Below are positions 10,705 to 18,491 of a stretch of DNA of 64,000 bases, one piece after another (the first letter of the stretch is position 1; the number at the start of each line of letters is the position of its first letter). Source of the DNA: Streptomyces sp. Je 1-369. GTDB taxonomy: Bacteria > Actinomycetota > Actinomycetes > Streptomycetales > Streptomycetaceae. The notes beneath the pieces were generated by a model, which made no database searches, was not told the origin of the DNA, and saw only the letters and a program-made list of their open reading frames with translations. The translations under genes and the position numbers were made by a program. The stretch lies in assembly GCF_026810505.1 (NCBI RefSeq), contig NZ_CP101750.1, positions 3,873,254 to 3,937,253 on the forward strand, written 5' to 3'.

Positions 10705-11975
10705 CAGACGGCCTCCTCAGCTTCGGCTTCGGCTTCGGCTTCGGCTTCGGCTTCGGCTTCGGCTTCGGCTTCGGCTTCGGCGGACTCGAAGAGACCGGCC
10801 CGCTCCGCCGCCCGAGCCCGCAGCCGGTGCACGGGACCGAAGAGGAGGTCGTCGCCGGACGCCCGCTTGAAGTACAGGTGCGCCTCGTGCTCCCAGGTGA
10901 AGCCGATGCCGCCGTGCAGCTGCACCGCTTCGGACGCGGCGGTCCGCAGCGCGTCGAGCGCCTGCGCCAGCGCCAGCCCGCCCGCCCGCTCGGCGCCCTG
11001 TCCGCCGAACCCGGCGGCCTCGGCGCCCGCGGCCCACGCCGCGTAGTAGGCGGCCGACCGCGCCGCCTGCACCTGTACGTACACGTCGGCGAGCCGGTGC
11101 TTGACCGCCTGGAAGGACCCGATCGTGCGCCCGAACTGCTCGCGCTGCTGCACGTACTCGACAGTGCGCTCCAGAGCGCGTTCGGCCGCCCCGACGGCCT
11201 CCGCGGCGACGACGGTGGCCGCGACGTCCCCCACGGCGGCGAGCGCGCCCGGCACGTCCGCGTCGTCGGCACCCAGCAACTCCGCCTCGACATCGCGCAG
11301 TTCGACGCGAGCCTGCGTACGGGTCTCGTCGAGGCAGGTCTGCCGGGCCCGCACCATGCCCGGCGCGCCTTCCCGTACGAGGAAGAGGAGCGTACGGGAC
11401 CGGGCGAACCCGCCCGCGTGCGCGGCGACGACGAGCAGCCCCGCGCTGTGCCCGTCGATGACCTGCTCGGCCTGCCCGTACAGCCGCCACGTCCCGTCGA
11501 CCGGCCGCGCCTGCACGCCGCCCGCCCGGCCGCCGCCCGCCCAGTCGCCGCGGTTGTCGCCGACGAGCCCGAGGGCCGTGGCGAGCCCGGTGCCGGGGAC
11601 GGCGAGGGCGGCACTCAGCTCACCGGCGGCGATGCGCGGCAGGTGGGCGGCGCGCTGCTCGGCGGTGCCGAGGGCGAGGATCAGCGGGGCGGCGAGTACG
11701 GCGGTGGCGAGGAGCGGTGTCGGCGCGAGGGCGCGTCCCAGTTCCTCGACGCCGAGGGCGAGCTCCGCGACCGTGCAGCCCACGCCGCCGCAGGCCTCGG
11801 GCAGAGCGAGGCCGGGCAGCCCGAGCTGTTCGGCGAGCGCGGTCCACAGGGCGGTGTCGTGGCCGTCCGGCGTGCGCACGGCCGCCTTGACCTCGTCGGG
11901 CCCGCACCGTTTGGAGATCACTTCGCGAAGGGTGCGGCGGATCTCGCCCTGCTCCGCGCTGAAGGCGGCGTCCAT
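10704..11975 (-). CDS. acyl-CoA dehydrogenase with Ala-Glu repeat tail, 423 aa
   Basis: ACAD fold: N-terminal helical domain (MDAAFSAEQGEIRRTLREVI), middle strand domain with ALAVPGTGLAT, and C-terminal domain with QQREQFGRTIGSFQAVKHRL and QLHGGIGFTWEHEAHLYFKR. The ending matches FadE-type subunits used on CoA esters of rings and branched chains. The last 28 or so residues are an (Ala-Glu)n run encoded by ten copies of a 6-bp unit. ATG at 11975 has GGGGAGGAG just upstream; a longer frame begins at 12005. Operator site C lies 50 bp upstream. Divergent from the second Ltp gene. Confidence 0.85.
   Translation of the reverse strand: MDAAFSAEQGEIRRTLREVISKRCGPDEVKAAVRTPDGHDTALWTALAEQLGLPGLALPEACGGVGCTVAELALGVEELGRALAPTPLLATAVLAAPLILALGTAEQRAAHLPRIAAGELSAALAVPGTGLATALGLVGDNRGDWAGGGRAGGVQARPVDGTWRLYGQAEQVIDGHSAGLLVVAAHAGGFARSRTLLFLVREGAPGMVRARQTCLDETRTQARVELRDVEAELLGADDADVPGALAAVGDVAATVVAAEAVGAAERALERTVEYVQQREQFGRTIGSFQAVKHRLADVYVQVQAARSAAYYAAWAAGAEAAGFGGQGAERAGGLALAQALDALRTAASEAVQLHGGIGFTWEHEAHLYFKRASGDDLLFGPVHRLRARAAERAGLFESAEAEAEAEAEAEAEAEAEAEAEEAV
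10721..10780. repeat. hexanucleotide microsatellite, 10 x CTTCGG, in coding sequence
   Basis: Ten exact tandem copies of CTTCGG. On the minus strand they encode alternating Ala and Glu at the C-terminus of the acyl-CoA dehydrogenase. A six-base unit changes the protein by two residues per copy without shifting frame, so the tail length could vary between strains. Confidence 0.95.
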
Positions 11976-12024
11976 CGGCAGGCTCCTCCCCGAGGCCCCG
12001 GGCACGGCGGCCCGGGTGCCAGAT

Positions 12025-12039
12025 CTGACGGGCCGTCAT
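12025..12039. promoter_or_regulatory. operator-like palindrome, site C
   Basis: CTGACGGGCCGTCAT: one mismatch in the last base, preceded by AGAT as at site E. It lies 50 bp upstream of the acyl-CoA dehydrogenase start (minus strand). Confidence 0.65.
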
Positions 12040-12108
12040 GTTAGGCCGGTGGCGACGATATGCACAGAGTGTGGACCGTGACCGCACCCCTCCTCCGTAG
12101 GCGTCTAC

Positions 12109-12123
12109 CTGATGTACCGTCAG
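12109..12123. promoter_or_regulatory. operator-like palindrome, site D
   Basis: CTGATGTACCGTCAG: one mismatch. It ends 4 bp before the Ltp start at 12128. TACCGT inside it is spaced like the -10 box of a leaderless mRNA, so bound protein would block the promoter directly. Confidence 0.65.
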
Positions 12124-12127
12124 TTTT

Positions 12128-13309
12128 ATGACCCCTGCCGCCCGTTCCGGCTCCGCCCGCAAGGTCGCCGTCGTCGGTGTCGCCCTCTCGGACTGCGGCC
12201 GCGTCGACGAGGCGACGCCGTACGCGCTGCACGCCCAGGCGGCCCGCCGCGCACTCACCGACTCCGGCCTGTCCCGCGACGTCATCGACGGCATCGCGTC
12301 GGCGGGCCTCGGGACGCTGGCCCCGGTGGAGGTCGCCGAGTACCTGGGCCTGCGTCCGCGCTGGGTGGACTCGACCTCGGTCGGCGGCGCCACCTGGGAG
12401 GTCATGGCCGCGCACGCGACGGACGCGATAGCGGCGGGCCGGGCGAACGCCGTACTCTTGGTCTACGGCTCGACGGCCCGCGCCGACATCAAGGCACGCC
12501 GTCGTACGTCGAACCTCTCCTTCGGCGCGCGCGGCCCGCTCCAGTTCGAGGTCCCGTACGGGCACTCCCTGATCGCCAAGTACGCGATGGCCGCCCGCCG
12601 CCACATGCACGAGTACGGCACGACGCTGGAACAGCTCGCCTCCGTCGCCGTGCAGGCGCGGGCGAACGCGGCCACCAACCCCGACGCGATGTTCCGCGAC
12701 CCGATCACGGTCGACGACGTCCTGGGCGGCCCGATGATCGCCGACCCCTTTACGAAGCTGCACTGCTGCATTCGGTCCGACGGTGGCGCGGCGGTGCTGC
12801 TCGTGGCGGAGGAGTACGTACGGGACTGCGCGTCCGCGCCGGTGTGGGTGCTCGGCGCGGGCGAGCACGTCTCGCACACGACGATGTCCGAGTGGGACGA
12901 CTTCACGGTGTCCCCGGCGGCGGTCAGCGGCCGCCTCGCCTTCGAGCGGGCGGGGGTACGGCCTTCGGACATCGACATCGCGGAGATCTACGACGCCTTC
13001 ACGTACATGACCCTGGTGACGCTGGAGGACCTCGGCTTCTGCGAGAAGGGCGAGGGGGGTCCCTTCGTGGAGAAGGGCCGCCTGCTCCGGGACGGTGGCC
13101 TGCCGACGAACACGGACGGCGGCGGCCTCTCCGCCCAGCACCCCGGCATGCGGGGCCTGTTCCTGCTGGTCGAGGCGGTACGTCAACTCAGGGGGCAGGC
13201 GGGCGACGGCCAGGTCCGCCGACCTGACGGCACCCTGCCCGAACTGGCGGTGGCGTCAGGAACGGGCGGGTGGTTCTGCTCGTCAGGGACGGTCGTACTC
13301 GGGCGCTGA
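12128..13309 (+). CDS. second thiolase-like lipid-transfer protein (Ltp), 393 aa
   Basis: Same family as the gene at 3381: KVAVVGVALSDCGRVDEATP, HMHEYGTTLEQLASVAVQAR, DIAEIYDAFTYMTLVTLEDL, GEGGPFVEKGRLLRDGG and NTDGGGLSAQHPGMRG. Where the other copy has GGSCATVAH this one reads GGATWEVMAAH, so the thiolase nucleophile cysteine is absent. That favours an aldolase-type role over thiolysis. The likely DUF35 partner is encoded 3.2 kb away at 16466. No Shine-Dalgarno is seen, and operator site D touches the start. The 3' end overlaps the convergent DUF397 gene by 27 bp. Confidence 0.85.
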   Translation: MTPAARSGSARKVAVVGVALSDCGRVDEATPYALHAQAARRALTDSGLSRDVIDGIASAGLGTLAPVEVAEYLGLRPRWVDSTSVGGATWEVMAAHATDAIAAGRANAVLLVYGSTARADIKARRRTSNLSFGARGPLQFEVPYGHSLIAKYAMAARRHMHEYGTTLEQLASVAVQARANAATNPDAMFRDPITVDDVLGGPMIADPFTKLHCCIRSDGGAAVLLVAEEYVRDCASAPVWVLGAGEHVSHTTMSEWDDFTVSPAAVSGRLAFERAGVRPSDIDIAEIYDAFTYMTLVTLEDLGFCEKGEGGPFVEKGRLLRDGGLPTNTDGGGLSAQHPGMRGLFLLVEAVRQLRGQAGDGQVRRPDGTLPELAVASGTGGWFCSSGTVVLGR

Positions 13310-13540
13310 CCCGAGGAACGTGGTCCACGCGGTGGGCGTGACCGTGAAGGTGGGACCGCCCTCGTGGGCGGTCTTGGAGTCGCGGATGTGGATGGCGTGG
13401 GGGCAGGCGGCTACCTCGACGCACTCGCCGCCCTCGTTACTGCTGTAGCTCGACTTGCGCCAGGTGTAGGCGACTTCGACGCAATTAGTGCCTTCATTGC
13501 CGCTGTAGCTGCTCTTGAACCACGCCAGCTCGGCGTTCAT
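13283..13540 (-). CDS. DUF397 protein with duplicated motif, 85 aa
   Basis: DUF397 proteins are small partners of XRE regulators in Streptomyces. Here the conserved block occurs twice: WFKSSYSGNEGTNCVEVA at about residue 7 and WRKSSYSSNEGGECVEVA at about residue 27, followed by the usual IRDSKTAHEGG and a Trp/Phe-rich end. The ATG overlaps the stop of the XRE gene upstream (ATGA), so the pair is cotranscribed. The tail runs 27 bp into the end of the Ltp gene on the other strand. Confidence 0.88.
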   Translation of the reverse strand: MNAELAWFKSSYSGNEGTNCVEVAYTWRKSSYSSNEGGECVEVAACPHAIHIRDSKTAHEGGPTFTVTPTAWTTFLGSAPEYDRP

Positions 13541-14382
13541 AGCTGTCCCGCCATTCTCTCGATCAGTTCCGCAGACGCTCGTGGCGTAAGTGCCTGCGCC
13601 CGCAAGGCGCCGAAACGGCCGATGAGTTGATTTACCTCTTGTGGCTTTGAGATCAACCTACCGGTGATCTGCCCTTCGTCGTAGGAGAAGTTACGGCCTT
13701 CGGGCGTGCTCAGCAGTTGGATCGCCCCGTGGACTCCCGCATGCTCACGGGTTTCCGTCGGCATCACTTGCACCTTCAGGTGACGCAGGGTGCGCACGCA
13801 CTCCAGCACATGCAGCAATTGCTTCCGCAGCACCTCACGACCACCGATAGGGCGCCTGAGTACCGACTCCTCGATGACGTAACCGATCATGGGCGGTGGG
13901 GTACGGGCCAGTACCGCTTGTCGCTCCAGCCGTGCCACCACGTTCTTCTCGATCTCGCCCTCGGTCATCTGCGGCACGCGCTCCTCGTACAGGGCACGGA
14001 TGTAGTCCTCGGTCTGCAATAGCCCTGGGAAGACCATGGTTTCGTATCCGTCGACACTGGCCGCCGTCTTCTGGAGCCGCACCCAGCCCACATACGTAGG
14101 CGGATACTTCTCCTCCTCCATCAGCGGGATGCAGGACTTCAGCGCACCCCGCGCGTCCAGAACCGAGTCCGCGTCGTCCAAGTAGTTGGACGTCGGGATG
14201 CGCTCCGCCCGCTCGTACGCGCCCGCCAGGGACTCCGACACCAGGAGCCGCCCGGCGACGTCCTTGCGGGACAGCCCTGACCGCTCGCGGAAGTTCCTGA
14301 GCAGGCCTCCCACCAGCCTCCGGGCCGGGGACGGCACGGCCGTGTCCGCCCGTTCGGTCGTCGTCTTCTCACCCATCACCAC
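13537..14382 (-). CDS. XRE-family regulator with DUF5753 domain, 281 aa
   Basis: N-terminal helix-turn-helix (residues about 24-75: LVGGLLRNFRERSGLSRKDV, SLAGAYERAERIP) and a C-terminal DUF5753 domain with TMVFPGLLQTEDYIRAL, LERQAVLARTPPPMIGYVIE and FSYDEGQITGRLI. This WhiJ/Scr1-like group works with the DUF397 partner downstream. Start taken at GTG 14382, with GGACGG 7 bases before it; ATG at 14376 is the alternative. Divergent from the small gene at 14466. Confidence 0.88.
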   Translation of the reverse strand: MVMGEKTTTERADTAVPSPARRLVGGLLRNFRERSGLSRKDVAGRLLVSESLAGAYERAERIPTSNYLDDADSVLDARGALKSCIPLMEEEKYPPTYVGWVRLQKTAASVDGYETMVFPGLLQTEDYIRALYEERVPQMTEGEIEKNVVARLERQAVLARTPPPMIGYVIEESVLRRPIGGREVLRKQLLHVLECVRTLRHLKVQVMPTETREHAGVHGAIQLLSTPEGRNFSYDEGQITGRLISKPQEVNQLIGRFGALRAQALTPRASAELIERMAGQL

Positions 14383-14465
14383 AACGCCACCGTCCTGTCC
14401 ACGCCCTGCCGATGTGTTCCCTGCGCCTCTGGTAACGCTACGCAGTCACCCCGACTCTCGTAGTC

Positions 14466-14873
14466 ATGACGACCGAACACACCCCTGATTGGGTACCCGC
14501 CTCCGGCCTCCAACTCCGTCTCACCGGCGTGCACTTTGATGCCATCCGGGTTCGAGGCGTACGCGGGGAGGCCGTCCTGCACCACCTCGGCACGCTCACG
14601 GAGGGCGACCCCGGGCCCGTCATCCGCGAGGTGTCGGGCGGCCGCTGGAACTACTTCCTGCTCGCGCCGGGGACGAGCAAGGACTTCGACTGGCCGCCGG
14701 GGGCCACGTGTCTCGGGCCCGCCGCGCGGGACCAGTACGTCGGCGTTCCCGCGCCGCACGGCAACACCTTTCCGCTGAGCTGGCGGTGCGGGCCGCCACG
14801 GCAGGGGGTGTTCGTGGACGGCGAGCTGCTGCACGGCGTACTCATGGCGCAGCTCGTCGGAGAACCGGAGTGA
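14466..14873 (+). CDS. conserved hypothetical protein, 135 aa
   Basis: No family recognised. The protein is soluble, rich in Gly/Pro/Trp, with SGGRWNYFLLAPGTSKDFDW and a Cys near ATCLGPAARD. It is divergent from the XRE/DUF397 pair at 83 bp, so it may be a target of that regulator. The codon pattern is normal for the genome. The stop overlaps an in-frame GTG of the next gene (GTGA at 14870). Confidence 0.65.
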   Translation: MTTEHTPDWVPASGLQLRLTGVHFDAIRVRGVRGEAVLHHLGTLTEGDPGPVIREVSGGRWNYFLLAPGTSKDFDWPPGATCLGPAARDQYVGVPAPHGNTFPLSWRCGPPRQGVFVDGELLHGVLMAQLVGEPE

Positions 14874-14908
14874 ACGAAGCAGTCGGCGGTCCGCGCCACA
14901 ATCGACGC

Positions 14909-15598
14909 ATGACTGCACCCGCACCTCAGCAGGAGACCTTCCGTACGCTGCTCCGGTCCCAGAAGGTCTGGGACACCGAACTCCCGGCCTTCGACGCGGC
15001 ACATGCCCCGGCCGAACCGCTGCCCCTCTTCCACGCGTGGTTCGCGTCGGCGGTCGCGGCCGGGCAGCCCGAGCCGCACACCATGCAGCTGGCGACGGTC
15101 GCGGAGGACGGCGGTCCCGACGTACGGACCGTGATGCTGCACGACGCGGACGAGCACGGCTGGCACTTCGCCACGCACGCGAGCAGCACGAAGGGCCGCC
15201 AGCTCGCGGCCCGCCCGGAGGCCGCCCTGCACTTCTACTGGGCGGCGCAGGGTCGCCAGATCCGGGTCAGGGGCCGCGTCACGACGGCCCCGCACGCCGA
15301 GAGCCTCGCCGACCTGCACGCCCGGTCGACCGGGGCGCTGGCGGCGGCGCTGGTGGGCCGCCAGAGCGAGGTCCTCTCCTCGTACGAGGAGCTGGCGGCG
15401 TCGTCCGCCACCGCCTGGGAGCGCGCGCGGGCGGAGCCGGACGCGGACGCGCCGACGTGGACGCTGTACGTCCTGGACCCCGTGGAGGCGGAGTTCTTCC
15501 AGGGCGACGCACAACGCCGTCACGTACGGCTGCGGTACCGGAGGGGCGACGGTGGCGACGGCGGCGACGGCTGGGTCAAGGAGTTGCTGTGGCCGTGA
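14909..15598 (+). CDS. PNPOx-like flavin oxidase (PdxH family paralogue), 229 aa
   Basis: Split-barrel FMN protein resembling pyridoxamine-phosphate oxidase: TMQLATVAEDGGPDVRTVML, GWHFATHASSTKGRQLAARP, ALHFYWAAQGRQIRVRGRV, then the C-terminal WTLYVLDPVEAEFFQGDAQR and VRLRYRR. The true pdxH lies at 60225, so this is a second, probably functionally different copy. ATG 14909 agrees with homology. GTG 14870, coupled to the previous stop, is a plausible alternative. Overlaps the convergent GNAT gene by 23 bp. Confidence 0.8.
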   Translation: MTAPAPQQETFRTLLRSQKVWDTELPAFDAAHAPAEPLPLFHAWFASAVAAGQPEPHTMQLATVAEDGGPDVRTVMLHDADEHGWHFATHASSTKGRQLAARPEAALHFYWAAQGRQIRVRGRVTTAPHAESLADLHARSTGALAAALVGRQSEVLSSYEELAASSATAWERARAEPDADAPTWTLYVLDPVEAEFFQGDAQRRHVRLRYRRGDGGDGGDGWVKELLWP

Positions 15599-16475
15599 AG
15601 TCCCACTGGGCGAAGTCCACGACCGGCCGGTACCCGAGACGCTGGTAGAGGCGGTTGCTCGTCGGGTTGGCCAGGTCCGTGAAGAGCAGGACCTCCGCCG
15701 CGCCCGCGTCGAGCGCGGCACGGGTGACCGCCGCGGTGGCGGCGCCTCCGTATCCGCGGCCACGCAGGTCGGCGGGGGTGTAGACGGGGGCGACGCGGAC
15801 CTGGTCCGCGATGCGGTGGGTGGCGCCGGCCATGGCGGCCGGCGTGCCGTCGGGGGTTTCCCAGAGGGTGACGCCGCCGTAGGCGATACGGGAGTCCGCC
15901 CACGCGTGCGGATCCATCGCGGGGCGTTCGTGGGCGGCCCGGCCGAACTCCTCGTACCAGCGCGCCAGCAGGTCCCGGTCCGCCGCGGTGGCCACGCGGG
16001 CACGGCCGGACGGTGCGGGGTCGGGCGGGGTGAGGGCGTCGAGCCGGTACAGGCGCTGGCGCATGCCGAGGGCGACGGAGGCCCCGGTGTGCTTCTCCCA
16101 GGCCCGGGCGAACGTCTCCGCTGTGGCGCGGTCGGCGGCGACGCCTGGCAGGTCCGGGCCGACCTCGGCGAGCTGCCGGGCGAGGGCTTCGGCGGCCTCG
16201 GGGGCGACGGGGCCGAGGGCGACGCGGTGCGGGGGCGTCCGGAGGAAGGCGCCGCGGACGGTGCCGTCGGAGTCGGCGTACGTACCGAAGAGGGGTTCCC
16301 CGTCGCCGTACGCCCGAAGCCCACGCTGCCGGAGGGTCTCCGTGACGCTGAGCAGGACGGTGTGCACGGCGGGCTCGGAGTGCAGGAACTCCTCGGCCCG
16401 GGCGAGGAACCCGTCGAGGTCGGTGGTCAGCCGCCAGTCGGCGGATTCCGTTGTCTCCATCGTCTCTATGCGCAT
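15576..16475 (-). CDS. GNAT-family N-acetyltransferase, 299 aa
   Basis: The C-terminal half is a GNAT domain: RVAPVYTPADLRGRGYGGAA contains the acetyl-CoA pyrophosphate loop R-G-x-G-x-G, followed by LLFTDLANPTSNRLYQRLGY, the usual end. The N-terminal half (LDGFLARAEEFLHSEPAVHT) is the weaker domain often found before it in actinobacterial members. The substrate is unknown. The start overlaps the end of the DUF35 gene upstream by 10 bp, so both sit in one transcript. Confidence 0.85.
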   Translation of the reverse strand: MRIETMETTESADWRLTTDLDGFLARAEEFLHSEPAVHTVLLSVTETLRQRGLRAYGDGEPLFGTYADSDGTVRGAFLRTPPHRVALGPVAPEAAEALARQLAEVGPDLPGVAADRATAETFARAWEKHTGASVALGMRQRLYRLDALTPPDPAPSGRARVATAADRDLLARWYEEFGRAAHERPAMDPHAWADSRIAYGGVTLWETPDGTPAAMAGATHRIADQVRVAPVYTPADLRGRGYGGAATAAVTRAALDAGAAEVLLFTDLANPTSNRLYQRLGYRPVVDFAQWDFTATATP

Positions 16476-16945
16476 GCACCAGTATCCGCAGGCCGGAACA
16501 GCGCGACCGCCACCCCTTCCACCCCTTCCGCCGCTTCACGGAACGTCACGCACACGGGCATCCCGATCCGCAGCTCCCCGTGCTCGCAGTCGACGACCTC
16601 CGTCATCATGCGGGGGCCCTCGGCGAGATCGACGACCGCGGCGACGTAGGGGACGCGGCTGCCGAACGGTGGGAGGTCGTTGCGGTGCACGACCGACCAC
16701 GTATAGAGCGTGGCGCGGCCGCTCGCCTCCTCCCAGGAGACGTCCTCGCTCCAGCAGCGCGGGCAGAACTCGCGCGGGTAGTGGTGCGCCGCCCCGCACG
16801 CCCCGCAGCGGCGAACCAGCAAACGCCCCTCGGCGGCCGCGTCCCAGTAGGGCCGGGTGAAGGCGTCGACCTCAGGAAGATCGAAGCGCGGCTCGACGCT
16901 CGGCTCCGTACTCAGCTTCTCCGTACTCAGCTTCTCCGTGCCCAT
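16466..16945 (-). CDS. DUF35 zinc-ribbon/OB-fold protein, second copy, 159 aa
   Basis: Zinc ribbon CGACGAAHHYPREFCPRC at about residues 47-64, then an OB-fold with GRATLYTWSVVHRND and PYVAAVVDLAEGP. It is the likely partner of the Ltp at 12128. The N-terminus carries a small duplication (TEKLSTEKLSTE) from a 15-bp direct repeat at about 16912-16941. Operator site E lies 80 bp upstream. First gene of a unit with the GNAT gene. Confidence 0.85.
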   Translation of the reverse strand: MGTEKLSTEKLSTEPSVEPRFDLPEVDAFTRPYWDAAAEGRLLVRRCGACGAAHHYPREFCPRCWSEDVSWEEASGRATLYTWSVVHRNDLPPFGSRVPYVAAVVDLAEGPRMMTEVVDCEHGELRIGMPVCVTFREAAEGVEGVAVALFRPADTGACA

Positions 16946-17024
16946 AAGAGGAGTCCGATCGCGGAAGGGGAAGAGAACCGGCCAAAGCCGCGCCCGGCGT
17001 ACCTCGACCGTCGGCCACGCAGAT

Positions 17025-17039
17025 CTGACGGTAGGTCAG
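17025..17039. promoter_or_regulatory. operator-like palindrome, site E
   Basis: CTGACGGTAGGTCAG: perfect half-sites, preceded by AGAT as at site C. It lies in the divergent region between the DUF35 gene (minus) and the monooxygenase gene (plus, start 137 bp away). Confidence 0.7.
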
Positions 17040-17175
17040 TTCAACGTACGAGCCACCAAGTCCGCAAGAGCCGTACGCCACCCCGCACACACACCCCGCA
17101 CACCCGTGATCAATTCGCAATCGCTTTCGGACTTGACCGTCACCCATCAAGTAATCACACGGTTACTCTCCAGTC

Positions 17176-18333
17176 ATGGCCGACTCGACCCCTCCGCTTA
17201 CGCTCGTGCAGGACCGCCCCGTGTACGTCATCGGCGGCGGACCCGGCGGGCTCGCCGCCGCGGCAGCCCTGCACGCACGCGGCGTCCGCGCGGTCGTCCT
17301 GGAGAAGGCCGACCACGTCGGCGCCTCCTGGCGCGGCCACTACGACCGCCTCCACCTGCACACCACGCGCCGCCTCTCCGCTCTTCCCGGGCTCTCCATC
17401 CCACGGTCGTCCGGCCGCTGGGTGTCGCGCGACGACGTCGTCCGCTACCTGGAGAAGTACGCGGAGCACCACCAGCTCGACGTCGTCACCGGCGTCGAGG
17501 TGACCGGCCTGGAACGCACCGACGACGGCACCGGCTGGCTGCTGCGCGCCACGGGCGGGCGCGAACTCCTGGGCAGCGCGGTGGTCATCGCCACCGGCTA
17601 CAACCACACGCCCCACCTCCCGGACTGGCCCGGCCGCGACACCTACACCGGCGAACTCCTGCACGCCGCCGACTACCGCAACCCCCGCCCCCACACCGGC
17701 AAGGACGTCCTCGTCGTCGGCGTCGGCAACACCGGCGCCGAGATCGCCGTCGACCTCGCCGAGGGCGGCGCCACCCGGGTCCGCCTCGCGGTGCGCACCG
17801 CGCCGCACATCGTGCGCCGCTCCACGCTGGGCTGGCCCGCCCAGCGCACCGGCATCCTGTGCCGCAGGCTGCCGGTCGCCCTGGTGGACCGGCTCGCGCG
17901 GCCCATCGCCCGGGTCGGCGTGCCCGACCTCACCACACGGGGGCTGCCGCGCCCCGACACCGGCCTGTACTCACGCGCCAAGCAGGGCTCGATCCCGGTG
18001 CAGGACGTCGGCCTGATAGACGCCGTGCGCAAGGGGCGGGTCGAGCCGGTCGCGGCGGTCGAGTCGTTCGAGGACGGCAAGGTCGCCCTCGCCGACGGCA
18101 CGAGAATCGGCCCGGACGTCGTCATCGCGGCGACGGGCTACCGGCGTGCCCTCGAAGGGCTCGTCGGCGACCTCGGCGTCCTCGACACCCGCGGCCGCCC
18201 GACCTGCCACGGCCGCCGCACCCCGAAGCACACCCCCGGCCTGTACTTCACCGGCTTCACCAACCCCATCAGCGGCATGCTCCGCGAACTGGCCCGCGAC
18301 GCCGAGAAGATCGCGAAGGCGATAGCCCACTGA
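17176..18333 (+). CDS. flavin-containing monooxygenase, 385 aa
   Basis: FAD-binding GxGxxG in VYVIGGGPGGLAAAAAL (residue about 16), a second Rossmann motif for NADPH in VLVVGVGNTGAEIAVDL, and between them the FMO fingerprint YTGELLHAADY (x-G-x3-H-x3-Y). ATGYRR marks the C-terminal hallmark. Such enzymes oxygenate N or S atoms or carry out Baeyer-Villiger ring expansion of ketones. In this neighbourhood a Baeyer-Villiger step on a cyclic ketone is attractive but unproven. The next operon starts 158 bp downstream. Confidence 0.85.
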   Translation: MADSTPPLTLVQDRPVYVIGGGPGGLAAAAALHARGVRAVVLEKADHVGASWRGHYDRLHLHTTRRLSALPGLSIPRSSGRWVSRDDVVRYLEKYAEHHQLDVVTGVEVTGLERTDDGTGWLLRATGGRELLGSAVVIATGYNHTPHLPDWPGRDTYTGELLHAADYRNPRPHTGKDVLVVGVGNTGAEIAVDLAEGGATRVRLAVRTAPHIVRRSTLGWPAQRTGILCRRLPVALVDRLARPIARVGVPDLTTRGLPRPDTGLYSRAKQGSIPVQDVGLIDAVRKGRVEPVAAVESFEDGKVALADGTRIGPDVVIAATGYRRALEGLVGDLGVLDTRGRPTCHGRRTPKHTPGLYFTGFTNPISGMLRELARDAEKIAKAIAH

Positions 18334-18388
18334 CCGCACCCGACGAGAAGATCCCGGGCCCGCGCAGCCTTTACGCGCAGCACCATTC

Positions 18389-18403
18389 CTGACGTGGCGT
18401 CAG
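18389..18403. promoter_or_regulatory. operator-like palindrome, site F
   Basis: CTGACGTGGCGTCAG: perfect half-sites, 88 bp before the start of the NDP-forming acyl-CoA synthetase. Confidence 0.7.
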
Positions 18404-18412
18404 TTCAGTAAT

Positions 18413-18427
18413 CTGACTGTGTGTCAG
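18413..18427. promoter_or_regulatory. operator-like palindrome, site G
   Basis: CTGACTGTGTGTCAG: perfect half-sites, centred 24 bp after site F. Two more GTCAGGTAAG-like half-sites follow near 18424 and 18453. Confidence 0.7.
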
Positions 18428-18491
18428 GTAAGGCCTCAGGGCCTCAGGCAAGGCGTCAGGTAAGTGCTGTCACACAGGAGCGGGCGGACCG

